From: Vibrio rotiferianus CAIM 577 = LMG 21460
GTDB lineage: Bacteria; Pseudomonadota; Gammaproteobacteria; Enterobacterales; Vibrionaceae
Direction: 5' to 3'
NCBI RefSeq assembly: GCF_002741985.1
Contig: NZ_APHW01000002.1
Span: forward strand, 1-64,000
DNA: 64,000 nucleotides
Shown here in pieces: positions 1 through 10,114 of this stretch. Each line of letters opens with the position of its first letter. Position 1 is the stretch's first letter. A program made the translations under genes and the position numbers. Below the pieces are notes generated by a model. It was not told the origin of the DNA, did no database searches, and was given only the letters and a program-made list of their open reading frames with translations.

Positions 1-1230
1 TGGGCAAGAAGCGATTATACTGAACAGTTTAATTTTAAACCCGTATCACCTGAAGCAGTAGTTAAGCAGCAGATGATAAAGGTACTGGGGAAAGATAACC
101 CTCAATATCAGACTCCTCAAAACGATTATTTAGCAGAGAACCCTCCTCATGTTGTAATGGCTTTAATGGAAGGAATGGGAAATAACGTGCTTATTGAGGA
201 TGATCCACATAAGAATGATCTACTGGGTGCTTTGCGGCCGCATTTTGAGCAAGATTATGTATACAAGCGTTTTTTAGCGGGGACCTCAGCCACAATAGAT
301 AGCATCGTCATGATGTTGTTTCACAGCAATGTTGCAACACTGAGCCACTCTATGGCACAAAAGACGTCATTGCCAAGTTCCGCTGTAATGCCATATAAGG
401 CGGCAGGGTATGACGTTGTTTTTATTTACGGTGGAAACAGCATGTGGCGAAACTTAGCTAATTACCTTCCTAAGCAAGGCTTTGATCGAGTCTTTGATGA
501 GAACTCTATCATAAAAGCATTCCCGGAAGCTGAAAGTTATCAGAGTACTTGGGGGATTCCAGATGAGTACACATTTAAGTTTGCAAGAAAAATCCTTGAT
601 GAAGCGAGTAAGCCAACTTTTGTTTACATAATGACGGTTACCAACCATTCTCCTTTTATGGTTCCTGACAATTATGCAGCTAAGCCAATTACTGTGAGTG
701 CCAGAATCAGCAATCTGTTAGGCCCGCTTTCTGATGAAGCTGAAGCTATGTTGCATACGTACCAATACAGCAACAACGCCCTAGGGGAGTTTATACAAGG
801 AGTGAAAACCTCACCTTTGGCAGTAAAAACTTTAATTGGAGCATCCGGCGATCACAGAATGCGTTATTTGGCGACTGATAAATCTGAGGAATATGGCTTA
901 ACCTATGGCGTCCCTTTTTACTTGTATGTGCCTGATGTAATTAAACAGCAGTCTGACATTGTCTATGACGAGCAGCGAATTGGTTCTCATAGAGACATTT
1001 TGCCAACTCTGTATCACCATAGCTTGTCAGATAGCTCATACGTTAGCCTTGGTGGGGAGAATATGTTGTCATCTAAGCCAACGGCTAATATCGGCTACAA
1101 TAAGTTACGCACAATTACTTCTATAGGTGCTTTTAATAACAAAGAAGGAGCATTAGTTTACCCATGGTCTACTGCGCTTTATTCTTCAGCACAAGGACTT
1201 GAAGGCTTAGATACCGTTTGGGGGGGGTAG
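1..1230 (+). CDS. LtaS/MdoB-type sulfatase-fold phosphotransferase, 5' truncated by the window edge
   Basis: The reading frame is open from base 1, so the N-terminus, probably with membrane helices, lies outside the window; the ATG at 73 is internal. What is visible is the periplasmic alkaline-phosphatase-like domain of the lipoteichoic-acid-synthase / phosphoglycerol (or phosphoethanolamine) transferase family: a Ser/Thr-rich nucleophile region (GTSATIDSI), a TNHSPF motif, the metal-binding GDHRMR and the late SHRDILPTL motif. The substrate cannot be deduced; with LPS core genes next door, a phospho-substituent on LPS or a glycan is plausible. The ORF ends at 1230 straight after a run of eight G (1220-1227). 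If the run were six or nine G, the frame would continue for 18 sense codons to TAA at 1281-1283, directly before the terminator, and would end in a protein-like tail (VEYNKLQDYYL...). The 3' end is therefore probably frameshifted. Confidence 0.75.
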   Translation, partial: WARSDYTEQFNFKPVSPEAVVKQQMIKVLGKDNPQYQTPQNDYLAENPPHVVMALMEGMGNNVLIEDDPHKNDLLGALRPHFEQDYVYKRFLAGTSATIDSIVMMLFHSNVATLSHSMAQKTSLPSSAVMPYKAAGYDVVFIYGGNSMWRNLANYLPKQGFDRVFDENSIIKAFPEAESYQSTWGIPDEYTFKFARKILDEASKPTFVYIMTVTNHSPFMVPDNYAAKPITVSARISNLLGPLSDEAEAMLHTYQYSNNALGEFIQGVKTSPLAVKTLIGASGDHRMRYLATDKSEEYGLTYGVPFYLYVPDVIKQQSDIVYDEQRIGSHRDILPTLYHHSLSDSSYVSLGGENMLSSKPTANIGYNKLRTITSIGAFNNKEGALVYPWSTALYSSAQGLEGLDTVWGG

Positions 1231-1283
1231 AGTACAATAAACTCCAGGACTACTATTTACGCTCTCAACTTCAGGCATATTAA

Positions 1284-1305
1284 AAAGGCCCTATATAGGG
1301 CCTTT
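1284..1305. terminator. Bidirectional terminator between the LtaS-like gene and coaD
   Basis: A perfect palindrome (AAAGGCCCTAT and its complement) lies between two convergent genes, with A residues before it and T residues after it, so it can stop transcription from both sides. Confidence 0.8.
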
Positions 1306-1332
1306 CTCATCATTTTTACGTTAGACAGCCTC

Positions 1333-1854
<522 letters not shown>

Positions 1855-1910
1855 CTACATGCTATCAATATGCCGATTTGATGACGACAAAAATTAAGTG
1901 TGAAAATGCA

Positions 1911-2945
1911 ATGAAAAAAATACTAGTGATCCGAAATGACAAAATAGGTGATTTTATGTTGGCATGGCCTAGTTTTGCGATGCTTAAGCAATCAATGCCG
2001 GATTGTCACGTCACTGCTTTGGTTCCGAAATATACCATTGAACTTGCTAAGTTATGCCCTTGGATTGATGATGTTTTATTAGATCCGACAAAAAATGGTG
2101 ATCCGTCAGAACGAAGGGCTGTTCTGGAAAGCATAAAGAAAGGCAAATTTGATGCGTCGATTAATCTGTTTTCCACAACATATAATGCGCTTCTTGTTTG
2201 GCGAGCAGGTATAAAGTACCGACTTGCTCCAGCAACCAAATTTGCTCAGTTGTTTTACAACCATCGTATTAAGCAGAGGCGTTCACAGTCTGCCAAGCCT
2301 GAGTTTCAATATAATTTAGATCTAATCCGAGCATTTTTAAATGAGCAAAACATTACGATTGTAGAACCTCAGGCTCCATACTTAACTTTTGAAGCTGAGA
2401 TTCTGAAAGAGCAAAAACGTAAACTTTCTCAGCAGCTAGATATCGATACTTCTCTGCCATGGATAATGGTCCATGCAGGGACTGGGGGCTCGGCAAATAA
2501 TCTGTCTCTAGAGCAGTATTCAGATTTAATCATTGGTATTGAGAGCGACTTTCAACTGATCGTGACAGCAGGGCCAGGAGAAGAAGAGAAAGCCTTCCAG
2601 CTACTTGAGCTAATAAAGAGCAAAGGTAAGAAAGGCGTTGTTTATAGCAAAAATGATGGTTTGACTGACTTCACGCGATCCATTGCATGTGCTCGGCTCT
2701 TCATTGCAGGTTCGACAGGGCCGCTTCATATTGCTGCAACTATTGATATACCAACGGTAGGCTTCTTTCCAAGCAAGCGCTCCTCTACGCCATTAAGGTG
2801 GCTGCCAATCAATTCTGAGGGGCGCCATCTCGCTTTTTGTCCGCCAAAAGGAGGGGGAGAAGAGTTAGAAGCGGATATGAGCCGCATCAATGTTGATACG
2901 GCACTTGAGACGCTTAACCCTTGGGTTGCTCGGTATCTGTCCTAA
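1911..2945 (+). CDS. Family 9 glycosyltransferase (heptosyltransferase-like)
   Basis: The protein shows the GT9 pattern of ADP-heptose:LPS heptosyltransferases: an N-terminal [18 protein letters not shown] strand-loop, a central [11 protein letters not shown] sugar-nucleotide region and a C-terminal [10 protein letters not shown] motif followed by a GFFPSKRSS segment. It probably adds a heptose or related residue to the LPS core at the inner membrane. The frame can be extended to TTG 1878 or ATG 1881, but the domain begins at the ATG at 1911 ([10 protein letters not shown]), giving 344 residues, so I chose that start. The 3' end overlaps the convergent WaaE-like gene by about 30 bases. The acceptor sugar cannot be told from sequence. 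Confidence 0.8.
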   Translation: MKKILVIRNDKIGDFMLAWPSFAMLKQSMPDCHVTALVPKYTIELAKLCPWIDDVLLDPTKNGDPSERRAVLESIKKGKFDASINLFSTTYNALLVWRAGIKYRLAPATKFAQLFYNHRIKQRRSQSAKPEFQYNLDLIRAFLNEQNITIVEPQAPYLTFEAEILKEQKRKLSQQLDIDTSLPWIMVHAGTGGSANNLSLEQYSDLIIGIESDFQLIVTAGPGEEEKAFQLLELIKSKGKKGVVYSKNDGLTDFTRSIACARLFIAGSTGPLHIAATIDIPTVGFFPSKRSSTPLRWLPINSEGRHLAFCPPKGGGEELEADMSRINVDTALETLNPWVARYLS

Positions 2946-3708
2946 TCCAAAGATCGGCATATTTCACGAATGTTGAATGTGCCGATAAGATGGAAAGCAA
3001 CAGACCTTGCTTTCCATCTAAAAAGCCCGCTTTAACAATATACATCTTAACGAAGCAGGCTAGAGCATGAAGTATTCCACTTCCGATGCTGCTTTTTTTA
3101 CCACGCTTTTCTCTCTGTTCAGCCCACGCTTTTGCATAGCCTGCAGATTTCACTAAATAGTGGTGTAAGTCGTTGTAGGTATAGTGCAGTGCATCTCCTT
3201 GAAGAGGTTTAATGTCCATAGAGTTATCGACTTTCACTTTTTCATGAACGAGAGAATCATCATATTCAGTGAGTTGAGTCGGGTAAAGGCGAACCACTCT
3301 GTCTGGGTACCAGCCGCAATGACGGATGTATCTACCGAAAACCCAACTTAAACGGCAAATTGAAAAAAGGGTATTGGGTTGGTTTTCGCTTACAGCTTGC
3401 TGAATACTAGATTGTAGTTCAGGTGTTATACGTTCATCTGCATCGAGCCAAAGTACAAAGTCTGAGGTGACATACTTCTGAGCCAATTGTCGTTGAGGAC
3501 CAAATCCTGGCCAGTTGGTATTTTCGTAAAATTTATCTGTGTATTGGCTTGCAACTTCTTTTGTATTATCCGTACTACCCGAGTCTAAGATGACGATCTC
3601 ATCAACCCATCCATGTACAGTTTTTAGGCATGCGTCCAAGTTTTCGGCTTCATTCTTAACAATTAACGCTACCGCTAAAGTTGGTTTGCTGGTGCTAGTT
3701 TCTGACAT
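2914..3708 (-). CDS. waaE: WaaE/KdtX-like family 2 glycosyltransferase (LPS inner core)
   Basis: This is a compact GT2 enzyme of about 264 residues. Its N-terminal fold begins [12 protein letters not shown], followed by the DSGSTDNT loop and the catalytic LWLDADERI (DxD-type) motif. The [13 protein letters not shown] segment is typical of WaaE, the beta-1,4-glucosyltransferase that adds glucose to heptose I of the core in Klebsiella and relatives. I chose the ATG at 3708 because it has a good AAGGTGA ribosome-binding site 5-6 bases upstream; a GTG three codons earlier would lie within that site. The gene overlaps the upstream GT9 gene (start of this gene, end of that one) by 14 bases, indicating one transcription unit. 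The sugar transferred is inferred from family resemblance. Confidence 0.8.
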   Translation of the reverse strand: MSETSTSKPTLAVALIVKNEAENLDACLKTVHGWVDEIVILDSGSTDNTKEVASQYTDKFYENTNWPGFGPQRQLAQKYVTSDFVLWLDADERITPELQSSIQQAVSENQPNTLFSICRLSWVFGRYIRHCGWYPDRVVRLYPTQLTEYDDSLVHEKVKVDNSMDIKPLQGDALHYTYNDLHHYLVKSAGYAKAWAEQREKRGKKSSIGSGILHALACFVKMYIVKAGFLDGKQGLLLSILSAHSTFVKYADLWIRTDTEQPKG

Positions 3709-4753
3709 CGATGTCACCTTTAATTAGTTTATTAAATGCCTCAACTACGTCATTGAGCGAGATGGCTTGCATAACGTTAGCCCCCTTAACGCGAGTACTC
3801 CAAGGCAGGGATTCTACAGGCTGTTTATTCTGTTCTTCTGCGAACTTCTCGTAAACGCTAACGACATTGTCAATATTATTATAAGGTCCCGTTCTCTTGG
3901 GATTACTGTGACCATACAGGCCCAGTACTTTTGTTCCTTGTGTCGTTGCTATATGTGCTGGCCCTGAATCCGGAGCTAAGACAAGCTCACAAGCGCTCAA
4001 AACCGCAGTCAATTGTTTTAGGCTCGTTTTTCCGACCAAGCTTATGATTGGCGATTTGGTTTGCTGAATAATGTTATTCGCCAAGTCTACTTCACGCTGC
4101 GCTGGTGAGCCACAAAGTACGACTTGGTATCCTTGAGAGTACACGAAATCAGCGAACTGGGCATAGCGTTCTGGCAGCCAATTTCGTTCATCTTTACTTG
4201 CTGCTGGGCAAATCGCGACGGTTGCTTTGTGAGTCAACTGTTCAGTAGCAAACGCATGATCCTCTCTGCTTAACGGGAGTTGCCACGTCGGTTTTTGAGA
4301 GGGAACGCCTAAATATTCAGTAAAGGCATAAAAACTGTCGAGAACATGTTGCGACTGTGTGTCAGGTATCTTTTTATTCGTAAATAACCACTGCCCTTCT
4401 TTCGCTCTCTTGAAATTAAAACCGACTTTGTAGCGTGCTCTGATACCCGTTGTGAGTATGCTGGCACGTAAGGCGAGCTGCATATGTATCAAAGCATCAA
4501 ACTTTCGATCTTTTAGTGTTTGCCAGACACTTTGCATGCCTTTAATACCTTGCTTTTTATCAAAAACAACCAATTCAACACCGTTTAAACCCTCCAAAAG
4601 CTGAGCTTCAATTTTTCCGATAACCCAAGTGATTTTTGTGTTAGGCCAGTGCTTTTGTACGTTTTGAATTGCGGCAACGGCATGACACACATCGCCAATA
4701 GCAGAAAGACGTAAAAAACATAATGATTTTGGTTCGTGTGCAAAGAGAGGCAT
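3695..4753 (-). CDS. Family 9 glycosyltransferase (heptosyltransferase I-like)
   Basis: This is a 352-residue GT9 protein: N-terminal [20 protein letters not shown], central [13 protein letters not shown], and the C-terminal [15 protein letters not shown] motif followed by [13 protein letters not shown], which forms the ADP-sugar site. Among heptosyltransferases it looks closer to the WaaC/OpsX side than to WaaF, which is encoded separately at 23371. It probably adds an early heptose to Kdo. It heads a two-gene minus-strand unit with the WaaE-like gene. Just upstream of the start is a run of ten A (4766-4775; T10 on the coding strand). Confidence 0.8.
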   Translation of the reverse strand: MPLFAHEPKSLCFLRLSAIGDVCHAVAAIQNVQKHWPNTKITWVIGKIEAQLLEGLNGVELVVFDKKQGIKGMQSVWQTLKDRKFDALIHMQLALRASILTTGIRARYKVGFNFKRAKEGQWLFTNKKIPDTQSQHVLDSFYAFTEYLGVPSQKPTWQLPLSREDHAFATEQLTHKATVAICPAASKDERNWLPERYAQFADFVYSQGYQVVLCGSPAQREVDLANNIIQQTKSPIISLVGKTSLKQLTAVLSACELVLAPDSGPAHIATTQGTKVLGLYGHSNPKRTGPYNNIDNVVSVYEKFAEEQNKQPVESLPWSTRVKGANVMQAISLNDVVEAFNKLIKGDIDVRN

Positions 4754-4852
4754 ATGGAGAGCTCTAAAAAAAAAACTGACTAAATTATGCAGATACCTAA
4801 GTTAAATGTAAAATGACTGACTTTCGTTCAACGACATTGTGTAAATTTGGCT

Positions 4853-5248
4853 ATGACAGAATCTAACCAAGGTAAACCAGGAAATACTGGTTTAAAACGC
4901 ATCTTTAAAGCTGGCATCTATTCTGTTCAAGGATTGAAAGCAGCATTTAAGCACGAGGCCGCGATTAGGCAAGAGATTGCCCTTATGGCTCTTGCATTTG
5001 GCTTGTTATGTTGGTTAGACGTGGGTGTGACAGAAAAAGTGATCATGATGGCGTTGGTTGTGCTTGTTTTCGTGGTGGAACTTCTAAACTCGGCAATTGA
5101 AGCGGTTGTGGATAGAGTTGGAGTTGAGCATCACGAGTTGAGTGGTCGTGCCAAAGACATTGGTTCAGCAGCAGTTTTAGTGATGTTGATGCTTGCCGGA
5201 GGCTCTTGGCTCTACATTATCGGTAGTCACTATTGGTGGGGACAATGA
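4853..5248 (+). CDS. dgkA: Diacylglycerol kinase
   Basis: DgkA phosphorylates diacylglycerol to phosphatidic acid in the inner membrane, recycling lipid left after glycerophosphate transfer to glycans. The sequence has the family hallmarks: KAAFKHEAAIRQE before the first helix, VVELLNSAIEAVVDR in the second helix (containing the catalytic Glu and Asn), and HELSGRAKDIGSAAV leading to the third. The protein is 131 residues from the ATG at 4853; a TTG two codons earlier is the alternative. The stop overlaps the ATG of kdkA (ATGA). A lipid-recycling kinase fits beside sulfatase-fold phosphotransferases that could release diacylglycerol. Confidence 0.95.
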   Translation: MTESNQGKPGNTGLKRIFKAGIYSVQGLKAAFKHEAAIRQEIALMALAFGLLCWLDVGVTEKVIMMALVVLVFVVELLNSAIEAVVDRVGVEHHELSGRAKDIGSAAVLVMLMLAGGSWLYIIGSHYWWGQ

Positions 5249-5964
5249 TCAAACGATATCAAGATAACAATTGTGTAGTGCTGTATGACTCTCGATATAT
5301 AACAGACCCTACACTGCCTATCTTTGATTCCGAATATTGGCAGGCCGAAGGGAAAATTACCGGGAAGGCAAAAGGGCGCGGAACAACTTGGTTTTTACAA
5401 CTAGTTGAAATACAGGGTGCTTTACGTCACTACAACAGAGGCGGCTTGTGGGGTAAAGTCATACGAGATTCTTATTGGTTCTCTGGATGGGAGAGTGCTC
5501 GAAGCATTGCGGAGTTCCAATTGCTTAATCAACTTATTGATGCTGGGGTTAGTGTTCCTAAACCAGTGGCTGCAAGAGTGATAAAAATAGGATGCTTCTA
5601 TACTGCCGATTTGCTAAGTGAGCGTATTGAGAATGCACAAGATCTTGTCTCTATTCTCATTGAACGCAAATTACCTACGAGAGTCTATCGTCTTGTTGGT
5701 CAAGAAATTGCCCGGATGCATAAAGCAGAGGTAAACCACACAGACCTAAATATTCATAACTTGCTGATTGATAACAATGAAAAGGTTTGGATCATCGATT
5801 TTGACAAATGTAAAAAGCAAGTTGGAAATGGCTGGCAGTCTGCGAACTTAGAGCGACTATTACGCTCTTTTAGAAAAGAGCAGAACAAACGTCAAATACA
5901 ATGGTCAGAACAAGACTTCACCGAGCTTAAGGCTGGGTATCAAGAATTTATGGCTCAGCCATAA
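5245..5964 (+). CDS. kdkA: 3-deoxy-D-manno-octulosonic acid (Kdo) kinase
   Basis: KdkA is a small protein-kinase-fold enzyme that phosphorylates the single Kdo residue of lipid A-Kdo in Haemophilus and Vibrio. Visible motifs are the N-terminal glycine-rich GGLWGKVIRD segment, the catalytic-loop-like HTDLNIHNLLI (HxDxxxxN) and IIDFDKCK, equivalent to the DFG aspartate. I start it at the ATG at 5245, overlapping the dgkA stop and preceded by GGGGA; an upstream TTG at 5233 is less likely. The protein is 239 residues, the usual size. Its presence implies an inner core built on one phosphorylated Kdo. Confidence 0.9.
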   Translation: MIKRYQDNNCVVLYDSRYITDPTLPIFDSEYWQAEGKITGKAKGRGTTWFLQLVEIQGALRHYNRGGLWGKVIRDSYWFSGWESARSIAEFQLLNQLIDAGVSVPKPVAARVIKIGCFYTADLLSERIENAQDLVSILIERKLPTRVYRLVGQEIARMHKAEVNHTDLNIHNLLIDNNEKVWIIDFDKCKKQVGNGWQSANLERLLRSFRKEQNKRQIQWSEQDFTELKAGYQEFMAQP

Positions 5965-5993
5965 TCACAAAACCAAATCAGGATATTCATCTC

Positions 5994-7826
5994 ATGACTT
6001 TTAAGCAAAAGTTGCATATTCACGGCTGGTATATCTTAATCAATGCTTTAGTGTTGATGCTGATCTCTACCCGCTACTTTGCTTTTCTGGCCGAGTTCCC
6101 AAGTGAACCTTTAGGGGCTATCTTTATCGTCGTTGGCACATTTGGGCAAATGACATTATTAGCGCTTGTGGTTGGTATTTTGGCCTTACCAGCCTTATTG
6201 CTACCTCAAAAAGCTCGAACATCAGTACAAGCATTGATTGCGACTATCGGAGTCGTGACACTATTTATCGATACCATTGTTTTTGCTCAATATCGATTCC
6301 ACATTAATGCAATGGTTTTGGATTTGTTGCTATCTGGACAGATTGTCAGCTTTCCACTTGTTACATGGGTCATGGTGTTAGTAGGGGTTTCAATTGCGTT
6401 TGCAATCGAGTTTGTTGTACTGCGCTGGCTTGAAAAGGGCCCTGAAATTCGTACCAGAAAGTTAGGCCGTAAGTTTGCATTCCTTACCTTCCTATCCTTG
6501 CTTGCGACTAATGGAATTCACATTTGGGCTGCTGCCCATGCTTATCAACCAGTTACGACAGTTAAAAGATATTTGCCGCTATTCTACCCTGCGACTTCAA
6601 ACAGTATGATGCGTAAGTATGGTTGGATTGATGAGCAAGCAATTGAGCGTCAAAAAGCCCTAACTTTGAATCGAAAGAGTGATCTGAATTACCCGTTATC
6701 TCCACTCAAAACTAAAACTATAGAGAAACCAGTCAACATTATGTTTTTGGTTGTCGACTCTTGGCGCGCGGATACATTCAATGCAGAAAATACACCAAAT
6801 ATGTGGAAATATGCGGAACAAGGTGTGACTTTCCATAATCATATCGCCACTGGCAACGCAACTAGAACAGGTATTTTTGGTTTGTTCTATGGTATCCCAG
6901 GTACGTATTGGCATGGCTTCCTTGCTAACCAGCAAAGTCCAGTTTTTATGGACCGTTTGCAAGCAATGGGTTACGACATTGGGATATTCACTGCAGCTCA
7001 GCTTAGAAAGCCAGAATTTAACCAAACAGTGTTTACCAATATAGATAATCTTCGCATGAGCTCCGTTGGGGATACCCCATCAGAGTTAGACGCAGACTTA
7101 ACAAAAGATTGGCTTAACTGGTATGACGCTCGAGATAAGTCTAAGCCAGCATTCTCTTTTTTGTTTTATGATGCCCCGCATGGTTATGACTTTCCAAAAG
7201 ATTATGCCCATAAGTATGAGCCGATGCTCAAGGAAGTTAACTATCTGAAGCTCAACAACGACAGTGATCCTGAGCCTTTCTTTAATCGTTACAAAACAAG
7301 TGTTCACTATGTAGATAGCATGGCGAAGAAAGTGTTGGATAAACTGCAGTCGAGTGGTGATTTGGAGAACACAGTAGTCATCATTACGGGTGACCATGGG
7401 CAGGAAATGAACGATAACAAGCTTAATTTCTGGGGACACAACGGTAACTTTACTAACGCACAAGTGAATGTACCGTTTGCTATGTTCGGTCCAGGTATCA
7501 GCAAGGACAACTTGAAATGGCAGAGCAGTGATTTGACGAGTCACCAAGATGTTGTGCCAACACTTATGAAACACTACTTGGGAGTGACTAACGATAGTAA
7601 AGATTACTCTGTAGGTGAGGACTTACTAGGTGAGCGGATTAAGCGTGACTGGGTGCTATCATCCAACTATAGCGGCTATGCAATCATCACTGACAGCAGC
7701 ATTGTTGAAGTTGGTGGTGGAGGGCAGTATCAGTACCTTGATAAGTCAAATCGACCAAAAGAAGGTGAAATGGATTTTGATAATGTTCAGGCGGCATTAG
7801 AGCAAATAAGTCGCTATCGAAAATAG
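5994..7826 (+). CDS. LapC/YejM(PbgA)-like DUF3413-sulfatase inner-membrane protein
   Basis: The 610-residue protein has five predicted membrane segments in about the first 185 residues (DUF3413 region) and a periplasmic sulfatase-fold domain after about residue 245, the architecture of E. coli YejM/PbgA/LapC, which senses LPS and controls LpxC turnover. Here the sulfatase domain keeps the canonical site: D255 in VVDSWRADT, a T-R-T nucleophile region (T290-T292), GDHGQEM (D467, H468) and a following GHN. YejM itself has lost several of these, so this paralogue may be an active hydrolase or phosphotransferase acting on lipid or LPS. It follows kdkA by 29 bases on the same strand and ends at a strong terminator. 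The substrate is unknown. Confidence 0.75.
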   Translation: MTFKQKLHIHGWYILINALVLMLISTRYFAFLAEFPSEPLGAIFIVVGTFGQMTLLALVVGILALPALLLPQKARTSVQALIATIGVVTLFIDTIVFAQYRFHINAMVLDLLLSGQIVSFPLVTWVMVLVGVSIAFAIEFVVLRWLEKGPEIRTRKLGRKFAFLTFLSLLATNGIHIWAAAHAYQPVTTVKRYLPLFYPATSNSMMRKYGWIDEQAIERQKALTLNRKSDLNYPLSPLKTKTIEKPVNIMFLVVDSWRADTFNAENTPNMWKYAEQGVTFHNHIATGNATRTGIFGLFYGIPGTYWHGFLANQQSPVFMDRLQAMGYDIGIFTAAQLRKPEFNQTVFTNIDNLRMSSVGDTPSELDADLTKDWLNWYDARDKSKPAFSFLFYDAPHGYDFPKDYAHKYEPMLKEVNYLKLNNDSDPEPFFNRYKTSVHYVDSMAKKVLDKLQSSGDLENTVVIITGDHGQEMNDNKLNFWGHNGNFTNAQVNVPFAMFGPGISKDNLKWQSSDLTSHQDVVPTLMKHYLGVTNDSKDYSVGEDLLGERIKRDWVLSSNYSGYAIITDSSIVEVGGGGQYQYLDKSNRPKEGEMDFDNVQAALEQISRYRK

Positions 7827-7827
7827 T

Positions 7828-7859
7828 AAAAAACGGCAGTTAAATACTGCCGTTTTTTT
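7828..7859. terminator. Bidirectional terminator
   Basis: The stem CGGCAGT/ACTGCCG with a five-base loop is flanked by A and T runs and lies between the convergent DUF3413 gene and waaL. Confidence 0.85.
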
Positions 7860-7864
7860 ATGTT

Positions 7865-9115
7865 CTATTGTATTCCATTATCTTCCGATGCTCTTTGCTC
7901 GACTTGGATGCCAAGCCCTATTGCGAGCATAAAAAAGACTCCTATTGTTTGGAAATCCATAAAGTTCGTATAGAAAACGCTGACGAGTAAAAAAGTCATC
8001 ATCAAATATCTACAGAAAACTAGCCAACAATCGTCACCAGGAAGGCTTTTGAAAATAACAACTAGCAAATAAACAAATATTGCCGAGTATACGATTCCAC
8101 TGGTACTAATGATGTTAAGTAGTCCGTTGTGATGATCGTTGTAGGAAAACTGATTGTCTGTCGATTCCATCAGGTGTTGGAAAATGCCTTTATCGATTAA
8201 AAACTGTTTGAGTTGTTGATCAAAACCATTTACACCATAACCGGTCATGTAAGTTATAGGTTCTTCCTCAATAGTTTTTAGTTGAAAGAGAATACCTTCC
8301 TTCCAGGATGTAAGACGGGCGGTATTGGACATGTTTTTCTCAGTATCAGTAATACTAACAATTCGAGTCTCTGCTTGCTTTACAACACTTGGAGCAACGA
8401 AATAAACGGCTACGGTTGCGATGAAGCCAAATAGAATGGCGGGTAAAATGACCTTCTTTTTATTGAATAGAAAATAAACTGGCAGAATAAGGCCAAGAGC
8501 AAGAAACGCAGCTCTAGAGCCATTAATAGCGATACAGAATACAGCGGCAATTAGCGTAGCCAGCAGAGCGAGATACTCCCAAGTGTTGTTCTTACGCTTA
8601 GTCAGCCAAACCACACAAAGTAAGGACATATAGATCAGTAGCTCAGCCCATCGCCCTACGGTCCAAAAACTTGCAACTCTTTGTCCTCTCCAGTGATCAA
8701 ATGACAAAAATAAAGAAAGGCTATAAAGCAGAGCGATAGCAAACCCCGCTAGCATTGCAATAATTGCGTAGCGTCTGTTTTTGGCATTTGAAAAGTAGGA
8801 TATGAAGAGAGGGAATATGAGCAAAAATCCCGCTTTATTGAAGAAATTTCCCATGCCTTTTAAGTGGGAGGGAGACAGTAAACCCGCGATAAGACCAACC
8901 ACAAAGCAAATTAAAGATAGTCTTGCTACCTTATTCGTCGTGAGGAAGGCTTTAAATTCTGGCTGAGTTAAAGTTTTCACTATCATCAGTATCAGAGCGA
9001 GCACAAGCGCTATATTCAAGCCTGCCTTAGATATAAAAATACTTAAACTGAATAGAAAAAACGTTAGATGCTCAAATTTTTGTATAACGGAAGAAAAATT
9101 GTGTTTAGTTTGCAT
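7865..9115 (-). CDS. waaL: O-antigen ligase, Wzy_C family
   Basis: A polytopic membrane protein (416 residues, roughly a dozen hydrophobic segments) with the Wzy_C-type layout of O-antigen ligases: an Arg-containing VGRWAELLIY helix, a GSRAAFLALGLI segment, a large periplasmic loop rich in charged residues, and the HHNGLLN motif (ligase His) after it. It would transfer undecaprenyl-linked O-chain onto lipid A-core in the periplasmic face of the inner membrane. Its place in the core cluster beside kdkA and waaE supports ligase over Wzy polymerase, although the two families cannot be fully separated by sequence. It is a single gene convergent with the DUF3413 gene. Confidence 0.8.
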   Translation of the reverse strand: MQTKHNFSSVIQKFEHLTFFLFSLSIFISKAGLNIALVLALILMIVKTLTQPEFKAFLTTNKVARLSLICFVVGLIAGLLSPSHLKGMGNFFNKAGFLLIFPLFISYFSNAKNRRYAIIAMLAGFAIALLYSLSLFLSFDHWRGQRVASFWTVGRWAELLIYMSLLCVVWLTKRKNNTWEYLALLATLIAAVFCIAINGSRAAFLALGLILPVYFLFNKKKVILPAILFGFIATVAVYFVAPSVVKQAETRIVSITDTEKNMSNTARLTSWKEGILFQLKTIEEEPITYMTGYGVNGFDQQLKQFLIDKGIFQHLMESTDNQFSYNDHHNGLLNIISTSGIVYSAIFVYLLVVIFKSLPGDDCWLVFCRYLMMTFLLVSVFYTNFMDFQTIGVFFMLAIGLGIQVEQRASEDNGIQ

Positions 9116-9207
9116 ATGTTTGTACGTTCATATCATTAGGTAAAGTTATTGTTTTAGACATATCTCATGTGATCTTTGACTGAGCAGCTATAAGTTGAAA
9201 TTAGAGG

Positions 9208-9885
9208 TTAGCTTTTATACAACCATACATGAGAGCTGCTTATAGAATAACCGCTTTTTAGATATAGGTTCATTGCAGGGATATTACTAGATTGCGTAGC
9301 AACATTGATATTTGCTGCTCCGCGTGAATGTGCATACCATTCAGCACTATCTAAGAGCATGCGAGCGACCCCTTTTCGAGAGAATAGAGGGTTTACTCCA
9401 AGAAGCCCAATAACCGCTTCTTGTTGGCGCACTTTTAAAGTGATAAAGCCTTTAATTAAGTTATCTTGATTAATGATTAAGCAGACATCATCAAATGCAC
9501 CAATAATGGCTTTTTGTAGCCACTCTTGATAAAAATAATCCCTTTCTTGTGGTGAAAACCACGGGGCCTTGAAGCGACTGTGTTGATAGAGGTTAGGAAT
9601 CAATGCCAGTAGTCCCTCCATATGTGCTGTTGTTGCCACTTCTGTGTATTCTTTTGTTGATTTGGATACTTTCTTAGTAAAAACCAGTTCACCTTCACAA
9701 TATGAAAAGCCGTGCTTGTTTAATGACGATAACTTCTCTGCATCAGTACAAGGTACTTTAGTTGTAATGAGCTCAAAATGGGTATTGGATGGTAACGGTG
9801 CCTGTGACCAGTTTACGTCACAGATATTACGTTTAAAGAAAAAAGAGTCCCACTCTCTGGCACTTACAGAGAAGTAACTTGTCAT
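9208..9885 (-). CDS. wecD: dTDP-fucosamine acetyltransferase-like GNAT enzyme
   Basis: A GNAT acetyltransferase of 225 residues. A segment in the middle (SRFKAPWFSP followed by aromatic residues and AIIGAFDDVCLI) closely resembles WecD/RffC, which N-acetylates dTDP-4-amino-4,6-dideoxygalactose (Fuc4N) with acetyl-CoA. The acetyl-CoA loop is VNPLFSRKGVARMLLD, and the C-terminus NVATQSSNIPAMNLYLKSG matches the GNAT alpha-4 region. It is divergent from wecE at 10115, which would make its substrate. The dTDP-sugar precursor can come from rmlA/rmlB at 35.6-38.5 kb. The product, dTDP-Fuc4NAc, would go into LPS or an enterobacterial-common-antigen-like glycan. Confidence 0.8.
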   Translation of the reverse strand: MTSYFSVSAREWDSFFFKRNICDVNWSQAPLPSNTHFELITTKVPCTDAEKLSSLNKHGFSYCEGELVFTKKVSKSTKEYTEVATTAHMEGLLALIPNLYQHSRFKAPWFSPQERDYFYQEWLQKAIIGAFDDVCLIINQDNLIKGFITLKVRQQEAVIGLLGVNPLFSRKGVARMLLDSAEWYAHSRGAANINVATQSSNIPAMNLYLKSGYSISSSHVWLYKS

Positions 9886-10114
9886 AATGATTACCTATAA
9901 CGCTAGCATGGTGTTGATGTTATCATAAGTGGGACAAACTCTTTTTGAAATAGTCTTGTATTTGGAGAAAGGGTATGAGTAAGTTTTATCTGGTTCTCGA
10001 TATGAAGGCAAAGGTTAGACAATTAAGTGCTTATTTTAAATCATGAGTTTAACGTTATTGGTCCGGTATGTGATTAGCGCTTTCTAGTATGAAATGTTTT
10101 ATGAGTAAATTAGC
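9886..10114. promoter_or_regulatory. Divergent intergenic region wecD/wecE
   Basis: About 230 bases carry the promoters for both directions; I could not pick a convincing -35/-10 pair. It also contains a 23-codon ORF (9975-10046, beginning MSKFYLVLDM) with a good GGAGAAAGG ribosome-binding site, ending 68 bases before wecE. Whether it is translated is unknown. Confidence 0.35.

Noticed and set aside
7098..7574. 158-codon minus-strand ORF
   Set aside because: It lies wholly opposite the sulfatase domain of the DUF3413 gene, whose motifs are unmistakable; the shadow protein has no recognisable pattern.
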